Origin: Bacillota bacterium
Lineage (GTDB): Bacteria > Bacillota > Clostridia > Christensenellales > Aristaeellaceae
Direction of reading: 5' to 3'
NCBI GenBank assembly: GCA_023415715.1
Contig: JAEZJP010000288.1
Span: 1 to 56,218, forward strand
DNA length: 56,218 nt
The notes beneath the pieces are model-generated. The model did no database searches, was not told the DNA's origin, and saw only the letters and a list, made by a program, of their open reading frames with translations. Position numbers and translations under genes: made by a program. This document shows positions 17,077 to 25,083 of the stretch, piece after piece. Within the stretch, counting starts at the first letter, position 1; the number at the start of each line of letters is the position of its first letter.

Positions 17077-18669
17077 ATGCGTAAAACCCTGGTATGGCTG
17101 CTGGCTGGAGCGATGATCGCTGCGTGCCTGCCCGCTATGGCTGTGGCTGAAGCCGGCAAGTACGAAACACCTTACACCATTACGTGGACAACGTACCTCA
17201 AGTACCCCTTTGCTGAGGATGCCGTGATCGTTAAAAAGATTGAAGAGAAGTTTAATGTCGACATCCAGATGCTCAACATTGAAGATTCCACCTTCATGGA
17301 AGTATTGAACACTTCCTACATTGCCGCCGGGAACACGCCGGACGTCATCCGCATGAAGGATCCTGCCCAACTGCTGACATACGTGGATCAGGGCGTCATA
17401 GCCCCCATTGATATGGAAATGGTGAAGACATATGCTCCCCTGACTACTGATCGCATTACCAATTTCAGCAACGGCGAATATTGGAACATGGGTGTTGTCG
17501 ATGGCAAGACCTATGCCATCCCCTCCATCAACGCTACCAACGCCTTCCATCTGCCCATCGTTTACAATCAAAAGTGGTTGGATAAGCTTGGCGTGACCGA
17601 GCTTCCCAAAACCCTGGAGGAGTTTGAGAAGCTGATGTATCGCTTTGCCAAGGAAGATCCCGATGGCAACGGTAAGGATGATACCTATGGCCTTTCTTCC
17701 GACGGCTTGCGCGTGCTGTTTGGCGCGTTCGGCATCAACCCTGGCGCTCCCGACGGCCGTACAGACCACAGTTACTTCCAACTGAACGACGAAGGCAATG
17801 TGATCTGGGCCGCCCAGACCGAGGAATACAAGCAGGCGCTTGCCTATGCCCAGAAATGGTATAAAGATGGCGTGCTGGATCCCGAGTTTATCACCGGCGA
17901 GAACACCGGCGGCTACTGGGCGATTTCCCACTCCTTCATCAACGGCCGCATCGGCATGACCTGCCGTGGGAACTATTACCACTGGGAAGAGCTCGGTTCC
18001 TACGAAGGTATGCCTGAAACAGAAGAGGGCGCCGTCATTAAGGAAATGCGGGCGGTTGATCCCGAAGCGAATATCACCTTTGGCGATCCCGTCACCGGAC
18101 CTGAAGGCAAGAGCGGCGTAAAAGCCTGGAACATGCTGATGAACTTCTACTGCTTCGGCTCCGGCGCCACCGAGGATCCCGGCAAGTTCCAGCGGATACT
18201 GGAGATCATGGATTTCATGAACCAGCAGTATCTGCACAATCCCTCCCAGAAGGAATTCATGGATTTTATTTACGGCGACTATTACACAGTTCTTGACGAA
18301 GAGAATTTCGTCTATAAGCTCACGGATGATTACTATGCGAAGTATCCCATGGATGCTGCCGTTGACCAGTACGGCCCGATGCAGTGGGGCCCCAACCTGC
18401 CTTTCCCGCTAAAGACAAAGCAGCAACAATGGGCCTATTCTTTGGGATATGCAGAGCATGGCATTCTGAACCTGATGCAATTCTCGCTGCCGAAGATGGC
18501 TGAATTTCAGACCAATATCACCAACCTGAAGGACCAGATGATGATCGAATTCATCAAGGGTGACCGGAACCTTACGGACGGCTGGTCAAGCTACATTGAT
18601 GAGCTCAACGCCAATGGCCTAAAGGACATGGTTCAGGAAGTCGTGGATTGGTATGCCTCAACCCATTAA
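17077..18669 (+). CDS. Extracellular sugar-binding protein of LplA type
   Basis: Solute-binding protein of the importer, 530 aa, size and layout of the LplA/YtcQ group. The start ATG at 17077 has AGGAGG just upstream and opens a clear signal sequence. IAAC at residues 14-17 could serve as a lipobox, but AVA-EA a few residues later is an equally good ordinary cleavage site, so lipidation is uncertain. Family marks are DVIRMKDPAQLLTYVDQGVIAPID, NQKWLDKLGVTELPKTLEEFE and PDGNGKDDTYGLS. It ends the operon and is followed by a terminator. Ligand unknown, probably a pectin or other uronan oligomer from context. Confidence 0.9.
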   Translation: MRKTLVWLLAGAMIAACLPAMAVAEAGKYETPYTITWTTYLKYPFAEDAVIVKKIEEKFNVDIQMLNIEDSTFMEVLNTSYIAAGNTPDVIRMKDPAQLLTYVDQGVIAPIDMEMVKTYAPLTTDRITNFSNGEYWNMGVVDGKTYAIPSINATNAFHLPIVYNQKWLDKLGVTELPKTLEEFEKLMYRFAKEDPDGNGKDDTYGLSSDGLRVLFGAFGINPGAPDGRTDHSYFQLNDEGNVIWAAQTEEYKQALAYAQKWYKDGVLDPEFITGENTGGYWAISHSFINGRIGMTCRGNYYHWEELGSYEGMPETEEGAVIKEMRAVDPEANITFGDPVTGPEGKSGVKAWNMLMNFYCFGSGATEDPGKFQRILEIMDFMNQQYLHNPSQKEFMDFIYGDYYTVLDEENFVYKLTDDYYAKYPMDAAVDQYGPMQWGPNLPFPLKTKQQQWAYSLGYAEHGILNLMQFSLPKMAEFQTNITNLKDQMMIEFIKGDRNLTDGWSSYIDELNANGLKDMVQEVVDWYASTH

Positions 18670-18687
18670 TGCCGTCAAGTAACAAGC

Positions 18688-18725
18688 AACACCCCGGAGT
18701 TCAGCGCTCCGGGGTGTTCATTTTC
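18688..18725. terminator. Bidirectional terminator between importer operon and DUF4364 gene
   Basis: AACACCCCGGAG and CTCCGGGGTGTT pair perfectly around a seven-base loop, with TTCATTTT following on the plus strand. It overlaps the last bases of the convergent gene. Confidence 0.8.
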
Positions 18726-19482
18726 CATCCGACAACAGGCTCATCAAAAAGGTACAGATATCATCCGTCCTCTTAACCCAACGACCTGAAAAGAAAAGCG
18801 CCATGGATTCCGTCGGCAACGCCAGCGCCATAGTAAGCACCGGAGCGGCCGGGTCGCCCCGGCTCAGGCGGAGGATGCAGCCTTGCGTGCATTCCCAATC
18901 GATGAATACGCCTTCGGGAAGGATGCTTGGGGGCTTCCTGTCCGAAGAAAAATCATCTCCAAGCTCCTTCATCAGATAGCCGTAAAACGCCGGCGCGGCT
19001 TCCGGCCACCGGCGGGAAAACTGATCGGCCATATCCCTGGTGGGTATAGTAATGGTCATATCCAGCAGCGGTGAATCCTTCTCCATCAATCGAAGCCTGA
19101 GATCATACTTCCCGTCCTCGCGGCGGTGAAAATCTGCAAGTATCTGCGTTTCCCGTGCAAACCTGGGTTTCCATTCGGGAACGGCATCGTGTATTAGCGC
19201 ACGCGTGCTATGGGGCAGGCGATGCAAAAAAAGGGCTAAGGATTCCCGGCCCTCGCTGGAAAGCGTAAACAACGTCCCCAGTGCGTGGGGGATGCTGCTT
19301 AAGTGGCCGGTGGCTATCATATCCCCCAAGGTCAGCTGCATGGTGATATAGTCCATCAGGTTATATTCCGCAAGGATCTGCAATAGCTGCAGACTGGTCA
19401 ATGGTCCCAGCTCATCAACAGCAAACAGGATCAGCAGCTTGTTTTCAAGGTCGGGGGTTTTGCGGCTGATCATTACCTGCAT
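18718..19482 (-). CDS. DUF4364 family winged-helix protein
   Basis: Clostridial protein family of unknown function, 254 aa. The N-terminal ~75 residues (ENKLLILFAVDELGPLTSL...MDYITMQLTLGDM...TLSSEGRESLALF) fit the winged-helix start of DUF4364, suggesting a DNA-binding regulator. The rest is a beta-rich domain with a DWECTQG stretch. The ATG at 19482 is three bases after a GGAGG; an ATG at 19473 (MISRK) would also suit the family and has looser spacing. It lies between a terminator and palindromic repeat copy 3 and appears to be a single-gene unit. No target is known. Confidence 0.8.
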   Translation of the reverse strand: MQVMISRKTPDLENKLLILFAVDELGPLTSLQLLQILAEYNLMDYITMQLTLGDMIATGHLSSIPHALGTLFTLSSEGRESLALFLHRLPHSTRALIHDAVPEWKPRFARETQILADFHRREDGKYDLRLRLMEKDSPLLDMTITIPTRDMADQFSRRWPEAAPAFYGYLMKELGDDFSSDRKPPSILPEGVFIDWECTQGCILRLSRGDPAAPVLTMALALPTESMALFFSGRWVKRTDDICTFLMSLLSDGK

Positions 19483-19491
19483 CACCCTCCA

Positions 19492-19660
19492 TAAGGAATC
19501 ACTGATTTAATGAGGACAGCGAAGATTCGAGGCGATTTTTCATCCCCGCAAGGAGCCGGAAGGGAGGCGTAGCAGAGCTGCGCTGACCGAATGAGCGACA
19601 TAGCGGGGGTGGAAAAGCGTCCGTCAGATTCGTTGCCCGAATATATCAGAGCTTCCCTAA
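19492..19660. repeat. Long imperfect palindromic repeat, copy 3
   Basis: GGAATCACTGAT on the left pairs with ATCAGAGCTTCC on the right, and the pairing resumes inside with GATTTTTC...CCCCGC against GCGGGGGTGGAAAAGC. The centre is GGCGTAGCAGAGCTGCGC. It shares length, the GATTTTTC/GGAAAAG arms and the AAGGAGCCGGA core with copies 1 and 2. Confidence 0.8.
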
Positions 19661-19671
19661 TAAATTTACAG

Positions 19672-19704
19672 GAAAAATCCCCTCAAACCAGAAGGCTGAG
19701 GGGA
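19672..19704 (-). terminator. Terminator of the HPr-like gene
   Basis: On the minus strand CCCCTCA and TGAGGGG pair across an eleven-base loop and are followed by ATTTTT. Confidence 0.8.
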
Positions 19705-19752
19705 GATGAGACAATATGCAATGCCTGCCTCGGCAGGCTGCCCGTACCCTGA

Positions 19753-19980
19753 TCAGGCGACGAAGGGCTTGATGTCGGCCATCAGATCGTCACAATCGTC
19801 GGCATACACTTCCAGGGCAATGGGTTTGCTCAGATCCAGACTGAAGATGCCCAGGATGGATTTGGCATCCACCACATGGCGGCCTGCGCGCAGGTCCATG
19901 TCGTAGGGGTAACGGTTGACGACGTTTACAAACGTCTTCACATTTTCAGCCAAGCTGAGACGGATATTGACGGACTTCAT
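19753..19980 (-). CDS. HPr-like protein without the phosphorylatable histidine
   Basis: HPr-fold protein, 75 aa. Aligned with HPr, the active-site segment GLHARPA is replaced by LSLAENV, so the His15 that carries phosphate from PEP is a leucine (residue 10). The regulatory serine region is kept: DAKSILGIFSLDLSKPI with Ser41 at the HPr-kinase site. This is like the Crh logic of catabolite control, where only serine phosphorylation matters, though it is not Crh by sequence. Such histidine-less HPr homologues are common in Clostridia in my recollection. The ATG is preceded by AAAGGGGGTG. It stands alone between two terminators. A role in carbon regulation is inference. Confidence 0.85.
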   Translation of the reverse strand: MKSVNIRLSLAENVKTFVNVVNRYPYDMDLRAGRHVVDAKSILGIFSLDLSKPIALEVYADDCDDLMADIKPFVA

Positions 19981-20144
19981 AAATGAAGCACCCCCTTTAT
20001 TTGGTACAGAATAAATGATACACCATTTTTATGGAAAATGCAATAGATTTTCGCTATGTAACAAAAAATCCATGAACAATAATAGCTTGAAACAAGAGGC
20101 TTTCAAGTATGCTCAGCATATTGTGCCATGTATCAATTTTCAGG

Positions 20145-20186
20145 GCGGGGGAGGGAAGCTTTTAAAGCTTCCCTCCCCCGCGCTTT
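20145..20186. terminator. Strong hairpin after the ABC-F gene
   Basis: GCGGGGGAGGGAAGCTT and AAGCTTCCCTCCCCCGC pair perfectly. The T-run (CTTTTC) follows on the plus strand; on the minus strand, where the ABC-F transcript ends, no T-run follows, so termination there may rely on the stem alone. Confidence 0.6.
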
Positions 20187-21809
20187 TCACGCTTGTCCCA
20201 AGGTCTGATATTCCCTGAGGCAGGCGGCATACTCCGCTTCCAGCCGTTCCTTTTCCTTGGGATTGGCGTGACCGATACTGTCGGTCAGCTGGGACAGGCG
20301 CATTTGCAGCCGGGTGCGGTCAAAGGCTGTGCTTGTATTTGCAGACAGTTTTTGCTGATACGCCGTAAACGTTCCTTCAAAGGATTGAAGCCGGCCGTTT
20401 TCCAGCATGAGCAGCCGGTTCGCCACAGCCGATACGAAAGCCTGGTCATGGGATACGAACAGCACCGTGCCTTCGTATTCCTTGATCATTGTCTCCAAAA
20501 CCGACAGGGAAAGGATGTCCAGGTAGTTTGTGGGCTCATCCAGCAAAAGCACATTGGCTGGGCCAACGAACAACTGTGCAAAGGCCAGTTTTACCCGCTC
20601 GCCGCCCGATAAGACGGAGGCGGGCTTGTTCATTTCGTCGCGGGAGAACAGCAGGCGGCTTAATATGGTGCGCACCACCGTTTCGCTTTGTATGCTGTGC
20701 TTCAAGGCATTTTGAAGCACGGACTTATCCATGTCCAGCGTTTCAAAATCCTGGCAGAATACGCCAAGTGTGGCCTTTGGCGTCTTGCGGATGCCCTCTG
20801 CTTCTTCCCTGATCAAACGTAAAAGGGTAGTTTTGCCTGCTCCATTAGGGCCTAAAAGCCCTGTCTTGCTGCCAAGCGGCAGTTCAAAGGATGCGTCCCA
20901 AAACAAAGGCCTGTCATAACCGAAGTTTACATGCTCCGCCCGGAGCACGGTCCGGCTTTGGGGCGGATCGGTAAGGGAAAAATCAAGGTGGATGGCAATC
21001 TCATCCCTGGGCCGGTCCACCTTTTCAAGCTTTTCCAGCCTGGTCTTCATGGCATTTTTGGCATTGTGCAGCTTTTCCTGGGATTTGTTATCGCGCCTGT
21101 GCAGCCTGGCTTCGCTGTTGCCCATGCGCTTGGGCGGGCCTTTCATCTTGGACGCCTTGGAGGATACATTGTCCAGCGCGTCCTCAAGGTGTGCCTTCTC
21201 CGAAACGTACCGTTCATAATCCCTGGCTTTTTGGGCTTTTTCCGTCTCCTGGATGCTCAAAAAATCGTCGTAGTTGCCAGGGTAGGCCGTGACCGTTTCA
21301 TCGCTCAAATACCAGATGCAGTTGCACAGCCCGTTCAGCAGTTCCCGGTCATGGCTGACAAGCACGAAGGTATCGCACTGGTTAAGTTTCTTTTTAAGCA
21401 GCGCCCGGCCCTGCGCATCGAGATTGGCGGTAGGCTCGTCGCAAAAAAGCAGCTTGACGCGGGTAATGTCTGCTTCCGCCAGGCGCAGCCTGGTCTGCTC
21501 TCCGCCGCTCCGCGAAGTGCGCAGCGCTGCTTCCGAAACGCGGAATTCCTTCAGCGCCTGCGCCCCATCCGATTGATCGGGTGCGCCGAACTGGTGCACA
21601 AGGTGGATGGGGACTTCCCGTTTGATAAGGCCCTTGTCCGGCGCCGCTTCCCCGCTCAAAATGGAAAGAAGCGTGGATTTTCCCGCGCCGTTTCGGCCGA
21701 TCAAACCGATGCGGTCCCCCTCATTAATCTGCAAAAGCGGGATGGAGAAGAGCCTGCGTTGTCCTATATGCTTTTCCAATTGCGCTGCGTTCAAATAGCA
21801 AAATGACAT
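20187..21809 (-). CDS. ABC-F ribosomal protection protein (antibiotic-resistance type)
   Basis: Cytosolic tandem ATPase without membrane parts, 540 aa from the ATG at 21809 (GGGAGG eight bases upstream). NBD1 has GRNGAGKST (38-46), a signature RSGGEQTRL and Walker B LLFCDEPTANLD. NBD2 has GPNGAGKT (~315-323), LSGGERVKLAFAQ and LLLDEPTNYLD. The linker between them (~195-265) is long and basic, with KASKMKGPPKRMGNSEARLHR, a pattern I associate with the Vga/Lsa/VmlR/CplR proteins that displace lincosamides, pleuromutilins and streptogramin A from the ribosome. The C-terminus is helical and short. It has a strong promoter and a long leader with a possible three-codon leader peptide, as expected of drug-induced ABC-F genes. 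Actual resistance is inference. Confidence 0.85.
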   Translation of the reverse strand: MSFCYLNAAQLEKHIGQRRLFSIPLLQINEGDRIGLIGRNGAGKSTLLSILSGEAAPDKGLIKREVPIHLVHQFGAPDQSDGAQALKEFRVSEAALRTSRSGGEQTRLRLAEADITRVKLLFCDEPTANLDAQGRALLKKKLNQCDTFVLVSHDRELLNGLCNCIWYLSDETVTAYPGNYDDFLSIQETEKAQKARDYERYVSEKAHLEDALDNVSSKASKMKGPPKRMGNSEARLHRRDNKSQEKLHNAKNAMKTRLEKLEKVDRPRDEIAIHLDFSLTDPPQSRTVLRAEHVNFGYDRPLFWDASFELPLGSKTGLLGPNGAGKTTLLRLIREEAEGIRKTPKATLGVFCQDFETLDMDKSVLQNALKHSIQSETVVRTILSRLLFSRDEMNKPASVLSGGERVKLAFAQLFVGPANVLLLDEPTNYLDILSLSVLETMIKEYEGTVLFVSHDQAFVSAVANRLLMLENGRLQSFEGTFTAYQQKLSANTSTAFDRTRLQMRLSQLTDSIGHANPKEKERLEAEYAACLREYQTLGQA

Positions 21810-21990
21810 CAAAAAACCTCCCGAATAATTGCATCGGAAGGCGCAAACATAACGCACCAAAACAAAAAGGGCGTTTATTTTACGCATGAAAATACCGATG
21901 CAAAACAAGGCTCCATAAGGAGCAGCATTGTGTTGACAGCGGTTATTTGCGCATGCGTGAAACCTTACCCTTTCCACATTTGTCAGCATT
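21810..21990 (-). promoter_or_regulatory. Leader of the ABC-F gene: possible MRK leader peptide and hairpins
   Basis: Reading the mRNA: a TAAGG ribosome site is followed eight bases later by ATG CGC AAA TAA (21954-21943), a three-codon leader. A hairpin GCTCC-TTAT-GGAGC (21923-21910) leads into CTTGTTTTG. Then TGCATCGG (21902-21895) can pair with CCGATGCA (21837-21830) to form a long-range stem ending just before the main ribosome site. An ATG at 21887 is in frame with the main gene and starts MRKINA, so a 26-residue longer protein is formally possible. The layout suggests translation-dependent attenuation; no experiment supports it. Confidence 0.5.
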
Positions 21991-22019
21991 ATTGTAACGG
22001 CGGCCTGAAACTTTGTCAA
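21991..22019 (-). promoter_or_regulatory. Promoter of the ABC-F gene
   Basis: Minus strand TTGACA (22014-22019), 17-base spacer, TACAAT (21991-21996). The -35 is a perfect match and overlaps the -35 of the recD2 promoter on the other strand. Confidence 0.8.
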
Positions 22020-22041
22020 GCCCTGGTTCGTGTGATATAAT
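22013..22041 (+). promoter_or_regulatory. Promoter of recD2-comF
   Basis: Plus strand TTGTCA (22013-22018), 17-base spacer, perfect TATAAT (22036-22041). Its -35 occupies the same bases as the TTGACA of the divergent ABC-F promoter. Confidence 0.8.
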
Positions 22042-22078
22042 CAATGGCATAAATTGCATCTGGAAGCGGGGCGTGGCA

Positions 22079-24310
22079 GTGGAGCAGCTGGAGGCAACGG
22101 TATCGGATATCACCTACCGAAATGCGGAGAACGGCTATACGGTCATGCAGGTACGAGCCGGCAGGGAAAAGGTGACGGTGGTGGGTGCTCTGCCGGAGTT
22201 ATCCTCAGGAGAGCAAATCATATTATCCGGCGGCTGGGTGGAGCATCCCCAATACGGCCGGCAGTGGAAGGCGGCCGGCTGTGAGATCGTGAAGCCCACC
22301 ACGCTGCTTGGCATAGAGCGGTATCTTGGTTCTGGGCTGATCAAGGGTGTTGGTCCCGCTACGGCCAAGATATTGGTAGCGTATTTCGGCAAGGATGCTT
22401 TGGATGTATTAAGCGAGCACCCGGAGCGGATGGCGGATGTGCCCAAGATAGGACCCAAGCGGGCCGCGCAGATCGCCAAAAGTTTTCATGAGCAGATGTA
22501 TGCACGGCAGGCCATGGTATTTTTGCAAAGCTACGGCGTGAGTGCAGCCCTGGCAGTCAAGATCAGCCGGCTGTACGGCGACCAGGTTCAGGCGGTGATT
22601 CGGGAAAACCCCTACCGCCTGGTGGAGGACATAGAGGGTGTAGGTTTTCTGACCGCGGACCAGATCGCGCTGTCCATGGGCATGGCGATAGATTCACCAC
22701 ACAGGGTGAAGTGCGCGCTGAAGTATGTGCTTCAGGACGCCGCTTCCACCGGCGGGCATGTGTATCTGCCCAGGGAGGAGCTTGTCATACGCACGGTCAA
22801 GCTTCTTCGGGTGAACGAGGAGCTGGTGACAGGCGCACTGGCGGAGCTGCTTTTGCGTCGGGAGATGATCACATCGCCCACGGAGGATGCGGAGCAGGGG
22901 ATATACCTGCCCCAATATTTCAATGCTGAGCGGGAAGTGGCCCAGCGGCTGCACGAACTGATGGCTGCGCTGCCTTACCGCAAAAGCCAGGCGGCTGAAG
23001 AATCCATCCGGCGCTTTGAAAAGGAGAAAAAAGTAAACTTTAGCCCTTTGCAGCGCAAGGCGGTGCAGGCTGCGGTGGATGAAGGCGTGCTTGTCATCAC
23101 TGGCGGCCCGGGCACAGGCAAGACAACCATCATCAACTGCATCATCCGCATCCTTTCCAAAGAGGGGGAAGTGCTTCTATGCGCGCCGTCCGGCCGGGCG
23201 GCCAAGCGCATGACCGAAGCTACCGGGATGGAATCAAAAACCATCCACCGAATGCTGGAGTACGGCGGTGACGAGGGCAGCTTTTCCCGAGATCAGGAAA
23301 ACCCTCTGGAAGCCAACTGCATCATTGTGGATGAGATGTCCATGGTGGATATCCTGCTTATGCGAGGCCTGCTTAGGGCCATTACACCGGGCACCAGGTT
23401 TATTCTGGTGGGCGACGCGGATCAATTGCCTCCCGTGGGGCCGGGGAGCGTACTGGGGGATATTCTGAAGAGCGAAGCCGTGCCCAGCGTACGGCTTACG
23501 CAAATCTTCCGTCAGGATGAAAACAGCATGATCGTTTTGAACGCCCACCGTATCAACGGGGGCGAGATGCCTGTTTTGAACGGCCGGGCCACGGATATGT
23601 TCCTGGAGAAAAAAACGGCTCTGAGCGATGCGGCGCAGACCATCGTATCGCTTTGTACCCAGCGGCTGCCCGCATTTTTGAAGATGGACGAAAAGGACAA
23701 GTTATCAAATGCAGTCAGACAGATCCAGGTGCTGTCTCCCACCAAAAAGGGCGATTGCGGCGTATGGGCACTCAACCGTCTGCTGCAGGAGGCGTTGAAT
23801 CCTCCGCAGATGGGCAAGCCTTCCCTGGTATTCGGCGACGCGCTGTTTCGTGTGGGCGACAAGGTGATGCAGACGAAGAACGATTATCAAATCGAATGGC
23901 GGAGATATAACGGAGTCACCTGGGAGGACGGACAGGGTATCTTCAACGGAGACGTCGGTTTTATAGAGGCCATCGATCCGGAGGAGCGCACCTTGACTGT
24001 TCGCTTTGACGAGGACAGGCTGGTGGACTACGAGGAGCAGCAGCGGGAAGCGCTGGAGCTGGCCTATTGCCTTTCGGTGCACAAAAGCCAGGGCAGCGAG
24101 TTTCCCGTGGTGGTGATGCCCGTGGTGGGCGGGCCGCCCATGCTGCTGACCAGAAACCTGCTCTACACCGCTATTACGCGGGCACGGCAGCTGGTGGTAT
24201 TGGTGGGGCGGGAGGAGATCATCGAGGCCATGGTACGCAACAACCACATCGCCAAACGCTATACCACGCTCAGCCGGCAATTGAAGGAGTGGGTGGGATG
24301 GGTTTCCTGA
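22079..24310 (+). CDS. recD2: RecD2-type DNA helicase (SF1B)
   Basis: ATP-driven 5'-3' DNA helicase of the RecD2 group, not part of RecBCD, 743 aa. Order of domains: N-terminal OB-like region (1-90), tandem helix-hairpin-helix (LIKGVGPATAKILVAYFG...MADVPKIGPKRAAQIAKSF), helical linker, then helicase core with Walker A TGGPGTGKTT (~341-350), VDEMSMVD, GDADQLPPVGPGSVL, and motifs V/VI (SVHKSQGSEFPVV, NLLYTAITRARQLVVLVG). The GTG at 22079 is chosen since it lies after the predicted transcript start, with GGGG seven bases upstream; length then fits the family. Its stop overlaps the comF start by 13 bases. In B. subtilis RecD2 limits replication stress; the same role is likely. Confidence 0.93.
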   Translation: MEQLEATVSDITYRNAENGYTVMQVRAGREKVTVVGALPELSSGEQIILSGGWVEHPQYGRQWKAAGCEIVKPTTLLGIERYLGSGLIKGVGPATAKILVAYFGKDALDVLSEHPERMADVPKIGPKRAAQIAKSFHEQMYARQAMVFLQSYGVSAALAVKISRLYGDQVQAVIRENPYRLVEDIEGVGFLTADQIALSMGMAIDSPHRVKCALKYVLQDAASTGGHVYLPREELVIRTVKLLRVNEELVTGALAELLLRREMITSPTEDAEQGIYLPQYFNAEREVAQRLHELMAALPYRKSQAAEESIRRFEKEKKVNFSPLQRKAVQAAVDEGVLVITGGPGTGKTTIINCIIRILSKEGEVLLCAPSGRAAKRMTEATGMESKTIHRMLEYGGDEGSFSRDQENPLEANCIIVDEMSMVDILLMRGLLRAITPGTRFILVGDADQLPPVGPGSVLGDILKSEAVPSVRLTQIFRQDENSMIVLNAHRINGGEMPVLNGRATDMFLEKKTALSDAAQTIVSLCTQRLPAFLKMDEKDKLSNAVRQIQVLSPTKKGDCGVWALNRLLQEALNPPQMGKPSLVFGDALFRVGDKVMQTKNDYQIEWRRYNGVTWEDGQGIFNGDVGFIEAIDPEERTLTVRFDEDRLVDYEEQQREALELAYCLSVHKSQGSEFPVVVMPVVGGPPMLLTRNLLYTAITRARQLVVLVGREEIIEAMVRNNHIAKRYTTLSRQLKEWVGWVS

Positions 24311-24951
24311 CGAATCTCCTTTACCCACCCTACGCCCGCTGCTATTGCTGCGGCCATCCAAGGCTGGACGGCATGGGGGATCATTTGTGCGTGCCTTGAC
24401 GGGATGCGCTGGCATCCATACAAAAGCAAGAGGTCTTCTTTTATGTGGAGGGAGCGGAAAAGGTTTACGCGCCTTATCCTTACGAGGGCGCGGCCAAGGA
24501 ATTGATACATTGCCTGAAATACACATGCGTTAGGGACGCGGCAAAGGTGCTGGGTACAAGGATGGCATCTTGCCTTCAAGAAGACAGCTTTGATGCTTTG
24601 GTGCCCGTGCCGCTGCATCCTAAGCGCCTTATGGAGCGTGGCTTCAATCAGGCGGAGCTCTTGGCGCAGGCGGTGGGTAAGCAAAAAAGCATCCCCGTTC
24701 TTCCGGCCTTGAAAAGGGTTCGTGAAACGGGGCAGCAGGCAAAGCTTGAAAAAGAACGGCGCATCAAAAATATGGAGGATGCCTTTCAAGCCTGTGAAAG
24801 GGTGAGGGGAATGCGGCTGCTATTGGTGGATGATGTCTGCACCACAGGCGCTACCGCCAGGGCCTGTATAAGAATGCTGCTTCATTCGGGTGCGAAAAGT
24901 GTCAGCCTGCTTACGGCGGCGGTTACGCTGAAAATGGGGAATGGCCTATAA
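24298..24951 (+). pseudogene. comF: comF interrupted by one in-frame TGA at a zinc-ligand Cys codon
   Basis: ComF-type amidophosphoribosyltransferase-like protein used in DNA uptake, 217 codons including one TGA. Before the TGA: MGFLTNLLYPPYARCYCCG...DHLCVP, with the first zinc pair C15/C18 and the first Cys of the second pair at C31. Codon 34 (24397-24399) should be the fourth Cys (CxxC) but is TGA. The same frame then continues without gap (RDALASIQKQEVFFYVEG) to a complete PRTase domain with VPVPLHPKRLMERGFNQAELLA and the PRPP loop LLVDDVCTTGATARA. The gene overlaps recD2 by 13 bases behind AAGGAG. Simplest reading: a nonsense change from TGC/TGT. A UGA recoded as selenocysteine (CxxU) is the alternative. 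A GTG at 24445 could also restart translation after the stop. Confidence 0.85.
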
Positions 24952-24974
24952 ATGCACGTTTGCTACTTCCTATA

Positions 24975-25006
24975 CCTTCCGCAACACGCAGCGCTGCGGC
25001 GGAAGG
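24975..25006. repeat. Hairpin downstream of comF
   Basis: CCTTCCGC and GCGGAAGG pair, with an inner GCAGCGCTGC palindrome. No T-run follows, so it is a transcript-end hairpin or repeat fragment rather than a clear terminator. Confidence 0.45.
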
Positions 25007-25083
25007 AGGTTCGGTGTCACCAATTTCATTCCTTGGGAAGGCTAATTCATGGGTATCTGTTCTAAAAATAGTTTGCATTGCTG

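Noticed and set aside
20931..21806. 291-codon plus-strand frame inside the ABC-F gene
   Set aside because: Antisense shadow of a clear ABC-F protein; no ribosome site or recognisable domain.
24400..24417. Hairpin just after the comF TGA as a SECIS element
   Set aside because: Stem is perfect but the loop begins only about eight bases after the TGA and lacks the bulged U, so it does not fit known bacterial SECIS rules; kept only as a weak hint in the comF finding.
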